Source: Taishania sp037189645 (lineage in GTDB: Bacteria; Bacteroidota; Bacteroidia; Flavobacteriales_D; Crocinitomicaceae). Taken from it: 64,000 nt of DNA. The position numbers were made by a program, and so were the translations under genes. The notes under the pieces are model-generated. The model did no database searches. It saw only the letters and a list, made by a program, of their open reading frames with translations, and was not told the DNA's origin. Below, piece after piece: positions 26,000-33,619 of the stretch (its first letter is position 1; every line of letters starts with the position of its first letter). Where the stretch lies: positions 62,001 to 126,000 of the forward strand of contig JBBCIY010000002.1 of NCBI GenBank assembly GCA_037189645.1, read 5' to 3'.

Positions 26000-26407
26000 A
26001 TGTTTCAGTTAAAAACCTATCGCCAAGGAATGAAAACAGAAAAACATTCCTTTTTTATCCTAAGTCGAGGACTAAATACAGGAAAGCCCATGAATGAACC
26101 TTGCCCAAACTGCTTTGTATGTATCTGCAAGAACAGAGAAGATAAAGAAAAAATGTACTGGCTATTGTTTGCCTTATGGCAGAGTAAAGAAATCAAACAG
26201 CAGTTAATCGGCTCAGTCATTCTGTATATCCGTAAATGGGAGTTAGAAAAACTAATCCGTCAAAAAGCACAGGAACACATCCTGTTAGTAGTTAAGAAAT
26301 CCATTCCGGTCCTGCGTGAGTTCCAAAGAAAAGAACAGGCATTTTTCAAAATGTCCGCACAAGTCAGAGAATTGAAAACAGCTTATTTGTGTAGCTTGGT
26401 AAGGTAA
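26000..26407 (+). CDS. DUF6943-like mobile-element protein
   Basis: A 135-residue basic protein (MFQLKTYRQGMKTEKHSFFI...). SRGLNTGKPMNEPCPNCFVC followed by KEKMYWLLFALWQSK is a pattern I associate with the DUF6943 family of Bacteroidota mobile elements; its function is unknown. The open frame reaches back to 25706, but ATG 26000 fits the homologous start and follows a long T-rich non-coding stretch. A terminator follows directly. Confidence 0.65.
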   Translation: MFQLKTYRQGMKTEKHSFFILSRGLNTGKPMNEPCPNCFVCICKNREDKEKMYWLLFALWQSKEIKQQLIGSVILYIRKWELEKLIRQKAQEHILLVVKKSIPVLREFQRKEQAFFKMSAQVRELKTAYLCSLVR

Positions 26408-26410
26408 AAC

Positions 26411-26438
26411 AAAAACGCCCGATTGTTCGGGCGTTTTC
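26411..26438. terminator. Bidirectional intrinsic terminator
   Basis: AACGCCCGA and TCGGGCGTT pair around a short loop, with A-rich and T-rich flanks. It separates the rightward DUF6943-like gene from the leftward cluster ending at 26448, so it can serve both strands. Confidence 0.8.
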
Positions 26439-26447
26439 TTCATTTTA

Positions 26448-26633
26448 TTACCGTCGTTTTTTGCGGAACTTATCCCAACACCATTTCAAGGACTTGGAGA
26501 CAACAAAGCTCACAACTGCACCTACACAGGCAAGAACTGCGGTTTTCACATAGTCCTGTACATCTATTGTCGCAAACAACGTGAACAATGTCCCTCCGAT
26601 TGTTCCTTTAACGGTTGTGTGGTCTGTCTACAT
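26448..26633 (-). pseudogene. Small membrane protein frame with stop directly after ATG
   Basis: Read leftwards from 26633 the frame is ATG-TAG, then 59 open codons starting TDHTTVKGTIGG, with a central hydrophobic helix (about YVKTAVLACVGAVVSFVVS) and a very basic end, KFRKKRR. It lies one base from the stop of the upstream gene. Either an amber mutation broke a small membrane protein, or translation starts by coupling at a non-ATG codon. It is too short to name. Confidence 0.4.
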
Positions 26634-26634
26634 T

Positions 26635-26856
26635 TCAGCAATTACAAGGTTCAGCTCCTTCAGCATTTGCACAACTTCTGAAATGAAGCGTAATGTCAAA
26701 GGCTTCCGAATCTTCCGTTGCGGTATCATTTACCTCAACACTTACCAGCTTGTTAACAGGTTTTCCCGACAATTCCGAACCAGGTTTAAAACGTGGGGTG
26801 CGCTTCATTGAAGCTTTAACGATTAAATCACTGCACTCATTTTTCTCTTTTTCCAT
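26635..26856 (-). CDS. Small hypothetical protein of the minus-strand cluster
   Basis: A 73-residue soluble protein (MEKEKNECSDLIVKASMKRT...) ending in a Cys-containing tail (SCANAEGAEPCNC). I do not recognise it. It is the third gene of a leftward cluster beginning with the MARQKGIIKL protein and is probably co-transcribed with it. Confidence 0.55.
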   Translation of the reverse strand: MEKEKNECSDLIVKASMKRTPRFKPGSELSGKPVNKLVSVEVNDTATEDSEAFDITLHFRSCANAEGAEPCNC

Positions 26857-26921
26857 TTTTCTTGTGTGTTATGTCGGAGTGCTTTCTGTTTTTTCGCACT
26901 CCGACAGATTAAACAATAATT

Positions 26922-27182
26922 TTACTTTTCTTCTTCCTCACAGTCTGAACCATTGATGGCTGATTGACTGATTGCTGTTGCCACAGCTCCCGCAGTAGCC
27001 AGGTAACCGGCAACAGTTACCGCAATTGCAGGGAGGGAAACAGGAGCAGTCAAAACCGCTGTTCCTACTGCCGTAATAATCAGCCCTGCCAAACGCAGCT
27101 TTTTGAAGAATGGCGGTGTTTCCTTACCGCATCGATTGAAGTAAGACTTCAATTTGTCTGTGGACATTTTTTGCTTTTCCAT
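26922..27182 (-). CDS. Small membrane protein of the minus-strand cluster
   Basis: An 86-residue protein. After a basic N-terminal ~28 residues come two alanine-rich hydrophobic segments (LAGLIITAVGTAVLTAPVSL and AIAVTVAGYLATAGAVATA) and an acidic tail EEEEK. This resembles small holin-like or pore-forming proteins in shape only. It follows the MARQKGIIKL gene by 11 bases in the same direction. An alternative start is M6. Confidence 0.6.
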   Translation of the reverse strand: MEKQKMSTDKLKSYFNRCGKETPPFFKKLRLAGLIITAVGTAVLTAPVSLPAIAVTVAGYLATAGAVATAISQSAINGSDCEEEEK

Positions 27183-27193
27183 ACTTTTCAGAA

Positions 27194-27943
27194 TTACTGG
27201 ATTTCTACAATACTGAGCACGTTAAAAGCTCCGTTTTTCAAAACGTACTGCACTCCGTTAACCTCTTGGAAAAATTCCAGCATCAACAAGTACAAATCTG
27301 TTCCTGTGCCTGTCGGTACGGCTGTCGGTGTGAGTGTCACAGTCGTTACCGTTCCGTCAATCGGAAGATTCTGACTGTTCGTTTCTTCAACAGAAGACAC
27401 AGCTCCCGAAAAATCAACTTTTGCCCAGGCACCTCTCAACGTTACGTGTGTTGCTCCTGATGGAACATTCAAATCATTGATTGGAACAAACCCTGTCAGG
27501 TCAATTACTCCTGTACCGGTATTCACAGAATAGCTTTTAAAAAGCACAGAACCTAAAACAGCACGATTGTTGAAATTGAACCCTTTCAACAATGCTTTTG
27601 CCGTAGGCGTTGCAATTCCGATACCAACGGTACGTTCACCCCTTGCACTCGTTGAGTCCAAATTCTTGATTTGCGTCATTACTTTGGTCAATCGTGCCGT
27701 AACACGTCCGTCAGAAGCACTCTGCATCATCGGACGGATTGCATCACGGAGCAATTTCCCCGAACTTGCGGAAGAGCCGAACTCTGCACCATTTTCACGG
27801 GTTCTGACGAATGCAGGGTCGTTTTTGATGCGTTCCGCTTCAACGCCTCCTTTCTCACGTGCTAAATAGCCGTCTTTGGACTTGTAGAAAGATAAATCCC
27901 CGACTTTTCCTGTCAGTTTGATTATCCCTTTTTGTCTTGCCAT
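27194..27943 (-). CDS. Conserved Bacteroidota element protein (MARQKGIIKL type), possible structural protein
   Basis: A 249-residue protein. Residues 1-100 hold conserved-looking blocks (GKVGDLSFYKSKDGYLAREKGG, RTRENGAEFG, KLLRDAIRPMM, RLTKVMTQI). Residues 115-249 are strongly beta-rich with Thr/Val repeats, like a beta sandwich. I recall related proteins in Bacteroidota mobile elements without assigned function. The layout, a helical arm plus a beta sandwich with small membrane proteins alongside, would fit a particle-forming or surface protein, but that is inference. It heads the leftward cluster 26448-27943. Confidence 0.6.
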   Translation of the reverse strand: MARQKGIIKLTGKVGDLSFYKSKDGYLAREKGGVEAERIKNDPAFVRTRENGAEFGSSASSGKLLRDAIRPMMQSASDGRVTARLTKVMTQIKNLDSTSARGERTVGIGIATPTAKALLKGFNFNNRAVLGSVLFKSYSVNTGTGVIDLTGFVPINDLNVPSGATHVTLRGAWAKVDFSGAVSSVEETNSQNLPIDGTVTTVTLTPTAVPTGTGTDLYLLMLEFFQEVNGVQYVLKNGAFNVLSIVEIQ

Positions 27944-28203
27944 GTTTCAAGATTTATTTGATTACTAAGCGAGTTACCAGGTCCGCTATTTTACCTGTCG
28001 TTGCGCATTGACAATGCAAACATCAGATAAAACCAAATGCACTCAAAGTCAGCACTTCCGAGCAATAAACTTTGTGCTGTTTTGGAGGGTTTTTGCAGGA
28101 AAAACAATCCTTAAAAGACCTTAGTTTTGTAAAGTGAAACAGTATGCCATAACCATATAAGAAGTATAGAAAGAGCATACATAAAGTATGAAACCAACTA
28201 AAA
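27944..28203. other. Divergent intergenic region
   Basis: Lies between the leftward MARQKGIIKL gene and the rightward 28204 gene. TAGTTTTG at 28122-28129 fits the -7 promoter consensus for the rightward gene, but no well-spaced -33 element is seen. Nothing else stands out. Confidence 0.4.
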
Positions 28204-28392
28204 ATGAAACGCCTTGTCATCCATACAAAAGATGTAATGATTGTCACCGGAAAGAGTGAACGTTATTCACGTTACCTCATCAAGAAAATAAAGGAAGAAA
28301 TCGGAAAGAAAGAACACCAATATTTAACCATACGTGAGTTCTCTGAATACTTAGGACTAAACCCCGATGAGGTGGAAGAAATTTTGTTTTGA
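28204..28392 (+). CDS. Small HTH-like DNA-binding protein, excisionase-like candidate
   Basis: A 62-residue protein (MKRLVIHTKDVMIVTGKSERYSRYLIKKIKEEIG...) with a helix-turn-helix-like pattern: DVMIVTGKSERYSRYLI, then YLTIREFSEYLGLNPDEV. It is the last gene before the right attachment site, a common position for small regulators or recombination directionality factors. Confidence 0.55.
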   Translation: MKRLVIHTKDVMIVTGKSERYSRYLIKKIKEEIGKKEHQYLTIREFSEYLGLNPDEVEEILF

Positions 28393-28529
28393 GTTGCTTA
28401 AATCAGTTCATTTTCCACATACGAAAAACATAAAATTTATAGCTTTTTACTTGTGTTTATCAGTGATTTAGATTATATTTGCAATATCAAAACATTCTTT
28501 AAAATGGTGCAACGAACATTGTAAAAAAT

Positions 28530-28553
28530 GTCACCCTGATTGTCACCTGTTTT
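28530..28553 (+). repeat. Integrase arm-type site, right end
   Basis: GTCACC twice, six bases apart, then TGTTTT: the same 12-bp period and trailing GTTTT as at 1194-1217. It ends 55 bases before the right core repeat. It supports 28609-28619 as the right boundary. Confidence 0.65.
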
Positions 28554-28608
28554 GAGGAAATTGTTTAAAGTATTGATAAAACAAGGTGGTTTAGAAATAG
28601 TAGTCAAT

Positions 28609-28619
28609 CCCAGCGGGAT
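28609..28619 (+). repeat. attR core, 11-bp direct repeat
   Basis: CCCAGCGGGAT is identical to 1056-1066 in tRNA-Lys. No tRNA can be folded here, as expected for the distal copy left by integration. The surrounding 28393-28898 contains no gene. Confidence 0.75.
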
Positions 28620-28721
28620 TGGAAAGGTAATATAAGAGCACAATGAATGATTTTTTATTATTGATATACAGTTATTTATGTTTTTGAAATTTGAAAATGT
28701 TTTCAAATAATGGGTAAAATC

Positions 28722-28745
28722 GTGACCTATTGCGTGACCTGTTTT
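28722..28745 (+). repeat. Third arm-type site, outside attR
   Basis: GTGACC twice, six bases apart, then TGTTTT, with a single inverted GGTCAC at about 28763. Its order relative to the core repeat (core, about 100 bases, paired repeats, then a single inverted copy) copies the left end at 1056-1236. This suggests the left-end relic of a second, related element inserted next to the first. Confidence 0.5.
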
Positions 28746-28898
28746 GGTTTCAGAAATTTAGGTCACGAATTGAATGGACTTATTGATTCCTAATGATAGT
28801 GGAACGATCGGACCGTTAGCGCCATTTTTCTCCGGTATTGTCGTTTTTATCCCTTTATTTTTCCAAAATTCCCGGTTTTTCATCTACCCATTCGCCAC

Positions 28899-30323
28899 TT
28901 ATCCAAGCATTTTAGCCAGGGTGATGATGCTTTCTTCCAGCTCTTTTTCAGAAAGCGAACCGTAACCCAGCCGCATGCCGTTTATGGTTCCATCAAAGCT
29001 GTAAACATCGGGAGAGATGATCTGAATACCTTTCTCGTGCATTTTTTGAGAAAGCTGTGGCCAATTCACTGGTTTATCTGGTACAATCCAGAACGCCAGG
29101 CCACCTTCGGGAAGAGTATAATTTATTTTGTTTTCCAGGTATTTTTTCAGCAGGCTTTCTGTAAAATTCCTTTTTGACCGGTAATAATGTGTTGCTTTTT
29201 TCAGATGCCTTTTGATGGTTCCGTCCTGGATAAGCTGCAAAACAGCCTGCTCCATAATCGCATCGCCCTGAACATCGATTATTTTTCTTAAAGCTCCGGC
29301 TTTTTTTATCAGCAGTTTGTCGTTGCTGACCAAATACCCTATTCTCAATGCAGGGGCAACTACCTTGCTCATTGTCCCGATATACACATAATTTTTCAAT
29401 TCGGTATAGCTGGATAATGGCAGGATAGGACGATAGCCAAAATGAAATTCATTGTCATAGTCATCCTCAATAATGGTAAAACCATATTCATTCGATAAAT
29501 GGATCAGCTCCATCCTCCGCTGTAAGCTTAATGTGACCGTTGTCGGGTATTGATGATGTGGTGTAGTATAAATAGCTTTTATGTTCTTGTGAGTTTTCAG
29601 GTACCGGGAAACATCTTCCAGCAGCAATCCTTCTCCATCCACACGAACGGGCAACAATGTAGCTCCTGCATCCCTAAACGCTGTCCAGGCAGGTTGATAC
29701 CCCGGATGCTCAACTAGTACAGAATCGCCCTTTTCAAACAGGCAGTGAGCGGCAAGATACATCGCCATCTGGCTTCCCCGGGTAACACACATTGAATCTT
29801 CATCCGTTTGCAAACCTCTCTGGTGATTCAGCATCTGTACGATGGCCGTTCTGAACGCAATGTCCCCAAGCTCGTTTCCATACCCCATCATCTGCCATCG
29901 TGCTTTCCGGTTAAAGATCTGACGATACGCCCTGGCTAATTCAGCAACAGGAGCAATTTTACTGTCCGGATGCCCGTCGTCAAAACGAATACGGAATCCC
30001 TGCTTATCGTTACTCTTATTAATTTCCTGATCCTTCTCTGTGGCTTTGTTTTTCCTGAAAGCAGGTAAAACATCAGACACGAAAGTTCCTTTTCGCTCCC
30101 TGGAAACCAGCCACTCTTCATTCAATAACACATTCAACGCCTCTACGACGGTGTTCCGGTTCACTTGCAGATCCTGGGCTAATTTTCTGCTTCCGGGCAA
30201 GGCTGTTCCGCTTTTTAGCCTTCCGGACTGGATATCAGCGATAACAGCGTCTGCAATCTGCAGGTAAATCGCTTTATCACATGCATAATCGATTTGTATT
30301 TCCAATTTCCAAGGTCTCAGCAT
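28899..30323 (-). CDS. MocR/PdxR-type GntR regulator with aminotransferase domain
   Basis: A 474-residue fusion. The N-terminal ~85 residues form a GntR winged helix (YLQIADAVIADIQSGRLKSGTALPGSRKLAQDL). Residues ~120-474 form a class I aminotransferase fold with the PLP-lysine segment IGTMSKVVAPALRIGYL. Such regulators sense PLP or an amino compound and control an adjacent divergent operon. Here the divergent genes are a cupin and a DapA-like lyase, the likely targets. This is the first chromosomal gene after the element. Confidence 0.92.
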   Translation of the reverse strand: MLRPWKLEIQIDYACDKAIYLQIADAVIADIQSGRLKSGTALPGSRKLAQDLQVNRNTVVEALNVLLNEEWLVSRERKGTFVSDVLPAFRKNKATEKDQEINKSNDKQGFRIRFDDGHPDSKIAPVAELARAYRQIFNRKARWQMMGYGNELGDIAFRTAIVQMLNHQRGLQTDEDSMCVTRGSQMAMYLAAHCLFEKGDSVLVEHPGYQPAWTAFRDAGATLLPVRVDGEGLLLEDVSRYLKTHKNIKAIYTTPHHQYPTTVTLSLQRRMELIHLSNEYGFTIIEDDYDNEFHFGYRPILPLSSYTELKNYVYIGTMSKVVAPALRIGYLVSNDKLLIKKAGALRKIIDVQGDAIMEQAVLQLIQDGTIKRHLKKATHYYRSKRNFTESLLKKYLENKINYTLPEGGLAFWIVPDKPVNWPQLSQKMHEKGIQIISPDVYSFDGTINGMRLGYGSLSEKELEESIITLAKMLG

Positions 30324-30377
30324 CTGGACTATTTATTTGTTGAAAAACTGTATCAGTAAGGTAGTCCAAAGTTACAA

Positions 30378-30385
30378 TACTTTTG
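30378..30385 (+). promoter_or_regulatory. -7 promoter element of the cupin/DapA-like operon
   Basis: TACTTTTG matches TAnnTTTG and lies 38 bases before the cupin ATG, in the 99-bp divergent region shared with the MocR-type gene. No clear -33 TTTG is present, which is usual for promoters that need an activator. Confidence 0.55.
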
Positions 30386-30422
30386 TCTTGCAATAGTGCA
30401 AAAACAATAAATAATTTCAATT

Positions 30423-30926
30423 ATGTCAAAATTAGAAGAAACAACAGCAGGTGTGAAAAAAGCTGTTCATGCTGAGCAAAAGCAATTCAGCTCAAAGGAT
30501 TTTCACCAGACGTTTGCCCGTCCCGTTTATCACAAGCCGTCACATCTTATTCATAAAAATGTGGAGCGGGCAGGTGTACACGACCAGTTTTCAACAGAAA
30601 GAAAACATCCTGTCTTTTTTGTGGATCTGCCGAGCAAGAACGTAAGTATGACCATCGGTGGGCTGCTCCCGGGACAGCTGACCAACCGCCACCGCCATAC
30701 CTATGAAACCGTATTGTATGTAATAGAAGGAAAAGGCTGGACAGAAGTAGAAGACGAACGTGTGGAATGGGAAGCTGGCGATGCCGTTTACATTCCGTCC
30801 TGGGCATGGCACCGCCATCAGAATCTGAGCGATAGTGAACCGGCTAAGTACATCGCGTGTGAAAATGCTCCGCAGTTGCAGAATTTAGGTGTGGCCTTGC
30901 GGGAAGAAGAAGGCAGGGATTTATAA
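30423..30926 (+). CDS. Cupin-domain protein
   Basis: A 167-residue single-domain cupin. Motif 1 metal ligands appear in NRHRHTYETVLYVIEGKG and motif 2 in GDAVYIPSWAWHRHQNL. Cupins of this size are metal-dependent isomerases, dioxygenases or decarboxylases, or small-molecule sensors. It is paired with a DapA-like lyase 42 bases downstream and divergent from a MocR regulator, so it probably acts in a small catabolic pathway. Substrate unknown. Confidence 0.82.
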   Translation: MSKLEETTAGVKKAVHAEQKQFSSKDFHQTFARPVYHKPSHLIHKNVERAGVHDQFSTERKHPVFFVDLPSKNVSMTIGGLLPGQLTNRHRHTYETVLYVIEGKGWTEVEDERVEWEAGDAVYIPSWAWHRHQNLSDSEPAKYIACENAPQLQNLGVALREEEGRDL

Positions 30927-30968
30927 TTCACATCCTCCGGCGAGGAATTACTAAAAGCAACAGAAAAA

Positions 30969-31880
30969 ATGAAAAATATGCTGTTTAAAGGTGTGATTGC
31001 TTACCCGATTACACCATTCAACGAAAAAGAAAAGGTTGATATTCCATTATTCAGAAAACTGGTGGAACGGTTGGTGGTTTCCGGATCTCACGCCATAGCT
31101 CCGTTAGGGAGCACCGGAGTTTTGCCTTACCTGTCTGATGAAGAAAAAGAAGCTGTAACTGAAGCCACCATACAGCAGGTAGCAGGACGGGTTCCTGCAT
31201 TGGTAGGTGTTTCCGACCTTACTACGGAAAAAACGATTTACCACGCTCAGTTTGCCGAAAAATCAGGTGCAGCGGCTGTAATGATCATCCCGATGAGCTA
31301 CTGGAAGCTGACCGATGATGAAATCGTAAGCCATTATGACGCGGTAGCTTCTAAAATCGCTATTCCGATAATGGCCTACAATAATCCGGCAACAAGCGGT
31401 GTGGATATGTCTCCGGCTTTATTAAAGCGGTTGCTGGAAATACCGAACGTGACAATGATCAAAGAAAGCACGGGAGATGTACAGCGTATGCACACCCTGA
31501 GAAAGGAATTAGGGGAAGATGTGGCTTTTTACAATGGATCCAATCCGCTGGCGCTGGCAGCGTTTGCGGCCGGTGCCAATGGTTGGTGCACCGCAGCCCC
31601 GAACCTGATCCCTGAACTCAACATCGGTTTGTACAATGCCGTTCAGGAAAATGACCTGGAGAAAGCGCAGCAATTATTTTATGAGCAGCTGGATTTGCTG
31701 AAATTCATTGTAGCCAAAGGTTTGCCGCGGGCTGTAAAAGCAGGGCTTCATCTCCTGGGAGAGGACGGAGGAAATTTAAGAAGTCCGTTAAAACCGTTGA
31801 CAGATGCGGAGATCCGCGAGTTGGAGCAGATTCTTTCGCGACTGAATGAAAAGTCAGAACTGGACTACCTGTTTATCTGA
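30969..31880 (+). CDS. Dihydrodipicolinate synthase family protein (DapA/NAL superfamily)
   Basis: A 303-residue class I aldolase/lyase TIM barrel. The PLGSTGVLPYLSDEEK segment binds the 2-oxo acid carboxylate, Y137 lies in IMAYNNPATSG, and K165 in MIKESTGD is the Schiff-base lysine. Context with a cupin and a MocR regulator argues for a catabolic 2-oxo acid lyase or dehydratase rather than lysine synthesis. Confidence 0.85.
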   Translation: MKNMLFKGVIAYPITPFNEKEKVDIPLFRKLVERLVVSGSHAIAPLGSTGVLPYLSDEEKEAVTEATIQQVAGRVPALVGVSDLTTEKTIYHAQFAEKSGAAAVMIIPMSYWKLTDDEIVSHYDAVASKIAIPIMAYNNPATSGVDMSPALLKRLLEIPNVTMIKESTGDVQRMHTLRKELGEDVAFYNGSNPLALAAFAAGANGWCTAAPNLIPELNIGLYNAVQENDLEKAQQLFYEQLDLLKFIVAKGLPRAVKAGLHLLGEDGGNLRSPLKPLTDAEIRELEQILSRLNEKSELDYLFI

Positions 31881-31964
31881 AATCTGTATCAGTCAACACC
31901 TTATTAATCAGCCTATTTTTAACCGTGCAATGGTGCATTAAACAATTTTAAATACACGTAAATT

Positions 31965-32195
31965 ATGGCAAAAGCAGTTTTTTATCACGCAGGTTGTCCT
32001 GTTTGTGTGAGTGCAGAACAGGATCTCTTAAACCTGATTCCGGCAAACCAGGTAGAAGTTATTCATTTGGGTAACGAAAAATCAAAAGTGAAAGAAGCCG
32101 AGAACGCAGGTGTAAAATCAGTGCCGGCACTGGTGCTGTCCAACGGAAATGTGCTGCACATCAATTTTGGCGCTTCTATTGAAGCATTGAAGTAA
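31965..32195 (+). CDS. Small thioredoxin/glutaredoxin-like protein
   Basis: A 76-residue protein with an N-terminal redox motif CPVC (residues 12-15, in HAGCPVCVSAEQD) and the cis-Pro loop KSVPALVLSNG, giving a minimal thioredoxin-like fold. It lacks a signal peptide and so acts in the cytoplasm. It may belong to the preceding cupin/DapA-like operon, 84 bases upstream. Confidence 0.78.
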   Translation: MAKAVFYHAGCPVCVSAEQDLLNLIPANQVEVIHLGNEKSKVKEAENAGVKSVPALVLSNGNVLHINFGASIEALK

Positions 32196-32202
32196 ACGGA
32201 TT

Positions 32203-32231
32203 AAGCCTGAATGATACAACAGTTCAGGCTT
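32203..32231 (+). terminator. Intrinsic terminator
   Basis: AAGCCTGAA and TTCAGGCTT pair around an 11-base loop, followed by a T-rich stretch, just after the thioredoxin-like gene. Confidence 0.75.
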
Positions 32232-32277
32232 ATCTTATTTTGAGTGGGCTATCTTTTAAATAACATACAAATCATAG

Positions 32278-32724
32278 ATGAATTACAAAATCAAAAAAGC
32301 AAGTCTTGAAGACTTAGATGAAACGGCCGTGTTGTTTGACCTGTACCGTGTTTTTTACCGCCAGGGCTCTGATGTGGAGAAAGGAAAAGCATTTTTAAAA
32401 GACCGCTTTCTAAACAGTGAATCGGATATTTTTCTTGCGGTGGTTAACGAAAAAGCGGTGGGTTTTGTTCAGTTGTACAAACTGTTTCATTATACCAGAT
32501 TACAGAAACAGTGGTTATTGAGTGATTTGTTCGTCCATCCCGATCACAGAGGCAAAGGACTTTCAGTAGCATTGATCGACCGTGCAAAACAGTGGTGCGA
32601 TGAAACGGGAGCCTGCGGCCTGATGCTCGAAACCGAAAAAACAAACGATATAGGCAATAAATTATACCCACGTTGCGGGTTTGAATATGACGGCAGTCAC
32701 AATTATTACCATTGGTGGAAGTAA
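32278..32724 (+). CDS. GNAT-family N-acetyltransferase
   Basis: A 148-residue acetyltransferase. The acetyl-CoA loop appears as LFVHPDHRGKGLSVALIDRAKQW near residues 84-106, and the C-terminal part (NKLYPRCGFEYDG) is typical of GNAT proteins. The substrate is not readable. A hairpin with T tract at 32727-32758 ends the unit. Confidence 0.88.
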   Translation: MNYKIKKASLEDLDETAVLFDLYRVFYRQGSDVEKGKAFLKDRFLNSESDIFLAVVNEKAVGFVQLYKLFHYTRLQKQWLLSDLFVHPDHRGKGLSVALIDRAKQWCDETGACGLMLETEKTNDIGNKLYPRCGFEYDGSHNYYHWWK

Positions 32725-32726
32725 CG

Positions 32727-32758
32727 GAAAAAGGGCGGACTTAATCGGTTCGCCTTTT
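32727..32758 (+). terminator. Intrinsic terminator
   Basis: An AAAAAGGGCG arm pairs with CGCCTTTTT across a short loop and ends in T bases, immediately after the acetyltransferase gene. The following 222 bases to 32980 show no gene. Confidence 0.65.
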
Positions 32759-32980
32759 TAAAATGATCGGGTGGTTAGACAGAAGTGCATCATACCATTT
32801 CACAATGGTTCTTCAATGAATGCCGGTAAAGAGAAAGGAAGTGTGAAAAGTTTTTACTGTTTTCGGTGATAAAACGGTCGGGATATATTGTTTAATTTTA
32901 CACTATTGAAATCAATCATCCCGGTTAGCTTCACAAACTTACATGGTGTTTGTAAGGCATAAACGGGCAACACAAACAAC

Positions 32981-33532
32981 ATGCAGAAAATTAAACCAAA
33001 CAACATAGCGTTAAAAAACCAAACAACTGTTCTGATCAGACAGGCTGAGATCAGCGATGCGGAAAAACTTCTGAATTGTATAAAAACATACATTCCTCAA
33101 AGTGAATACATTCCGAAGCTCCGGGAAGAAATAAAACTAACGGTTGAACAGGAAAGAGAATGGATCAGCTCGTTTTTAACCCATGACAATTCTTTGCTTT
33201 TAGTTGCTGAATTTGAAGATCAGCTAATTGGGAACATTGATATAACGGGAAATCAAAGGAAAATTATGGAACATACGGCCGTAATCGGAATGGGGATGTT
33301 AAAAGAGTGGAGAAATTCAGGGCTTGGAACTGCATTATTGACGGAAGCGATAAAATGGGCAAAACAAAACCCGGTTTTGGAATTGATCTGGCTGCAGGTT
33401 TATACAGAAAATGAATTAGGACTAAGTTTATACCGTAAAATGGGATTTGAAAACAATGGAATAATTAAAAACTTTTTCAAGCAGGACGACAGGTACTTTG
33501 ATAACCTCACAATGACGATGAACGTAAAATAA
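32981..33532 (+). CDS. GNAT-family N-acetyltransferase (RimJ/RimL-like)
   Basis: A 183-residue acetyltransferase with motif A GMGMLKEWRNSGLGTALLTEAIKWAKQN near residues 105-132 and the C-terminal LYRKMGFENNGIIKNFF signature. The N-terminal IRQAEISDAEKLLNCI is the usual GNAT opening. The protein is longer than the 32278 enzyme and closer to RimJ/RimL-like types. Substrate unknown. Confidence 0.88.
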   Translation: MQKIKPNNIALKNQTTVLIRQAEISDAEKLLNCIKTYIPQSEYIPKLREEIKLTVEQEREWISSFLTHDNSLLLVAEFEDQLIGNIDITGNQRKIMEHTAVIGMGMLKEWRNSGLGTALLTEAIKWAKQNPVLELIWLQVYTENELGLSLYRKMGFENNGIIKNFFKQDDRYFDNLTMTMNVK

Positions 33533-33619
33533 CAATCAATTACAGCCCGAACCACCGTGAAACCACAATTGCTTTTCATACGGAATCAGTAAAGAAAGAG
33601 AGCGAAAAACCAAACAGGA

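Larger units (their letters stand above)
1056..28619 (+). mobile_element. Integrative element (defence island) inserted in tRNA-Lys
   Basis: The limits are the 11-bp direct repeat CCCAGCGGGAT, at 1056-1066 inside the tRNA-Lys 3' end and at 28609-28619. A tyrosine integrase gene points inward next to the tRNA. Paired GTCACC repeats with 12-bp period, typical of integrase arm sites, occur inside both ends. The content is AT-rich compared with the chromosome to the right. It holds integration, regulation and replication-loader-like genes, then defence genes. No relaxase, coupling protein or conjugation genes are recognisable, so it is either mobilised in trans or has lost transfer functions. Confidence 0.85.
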
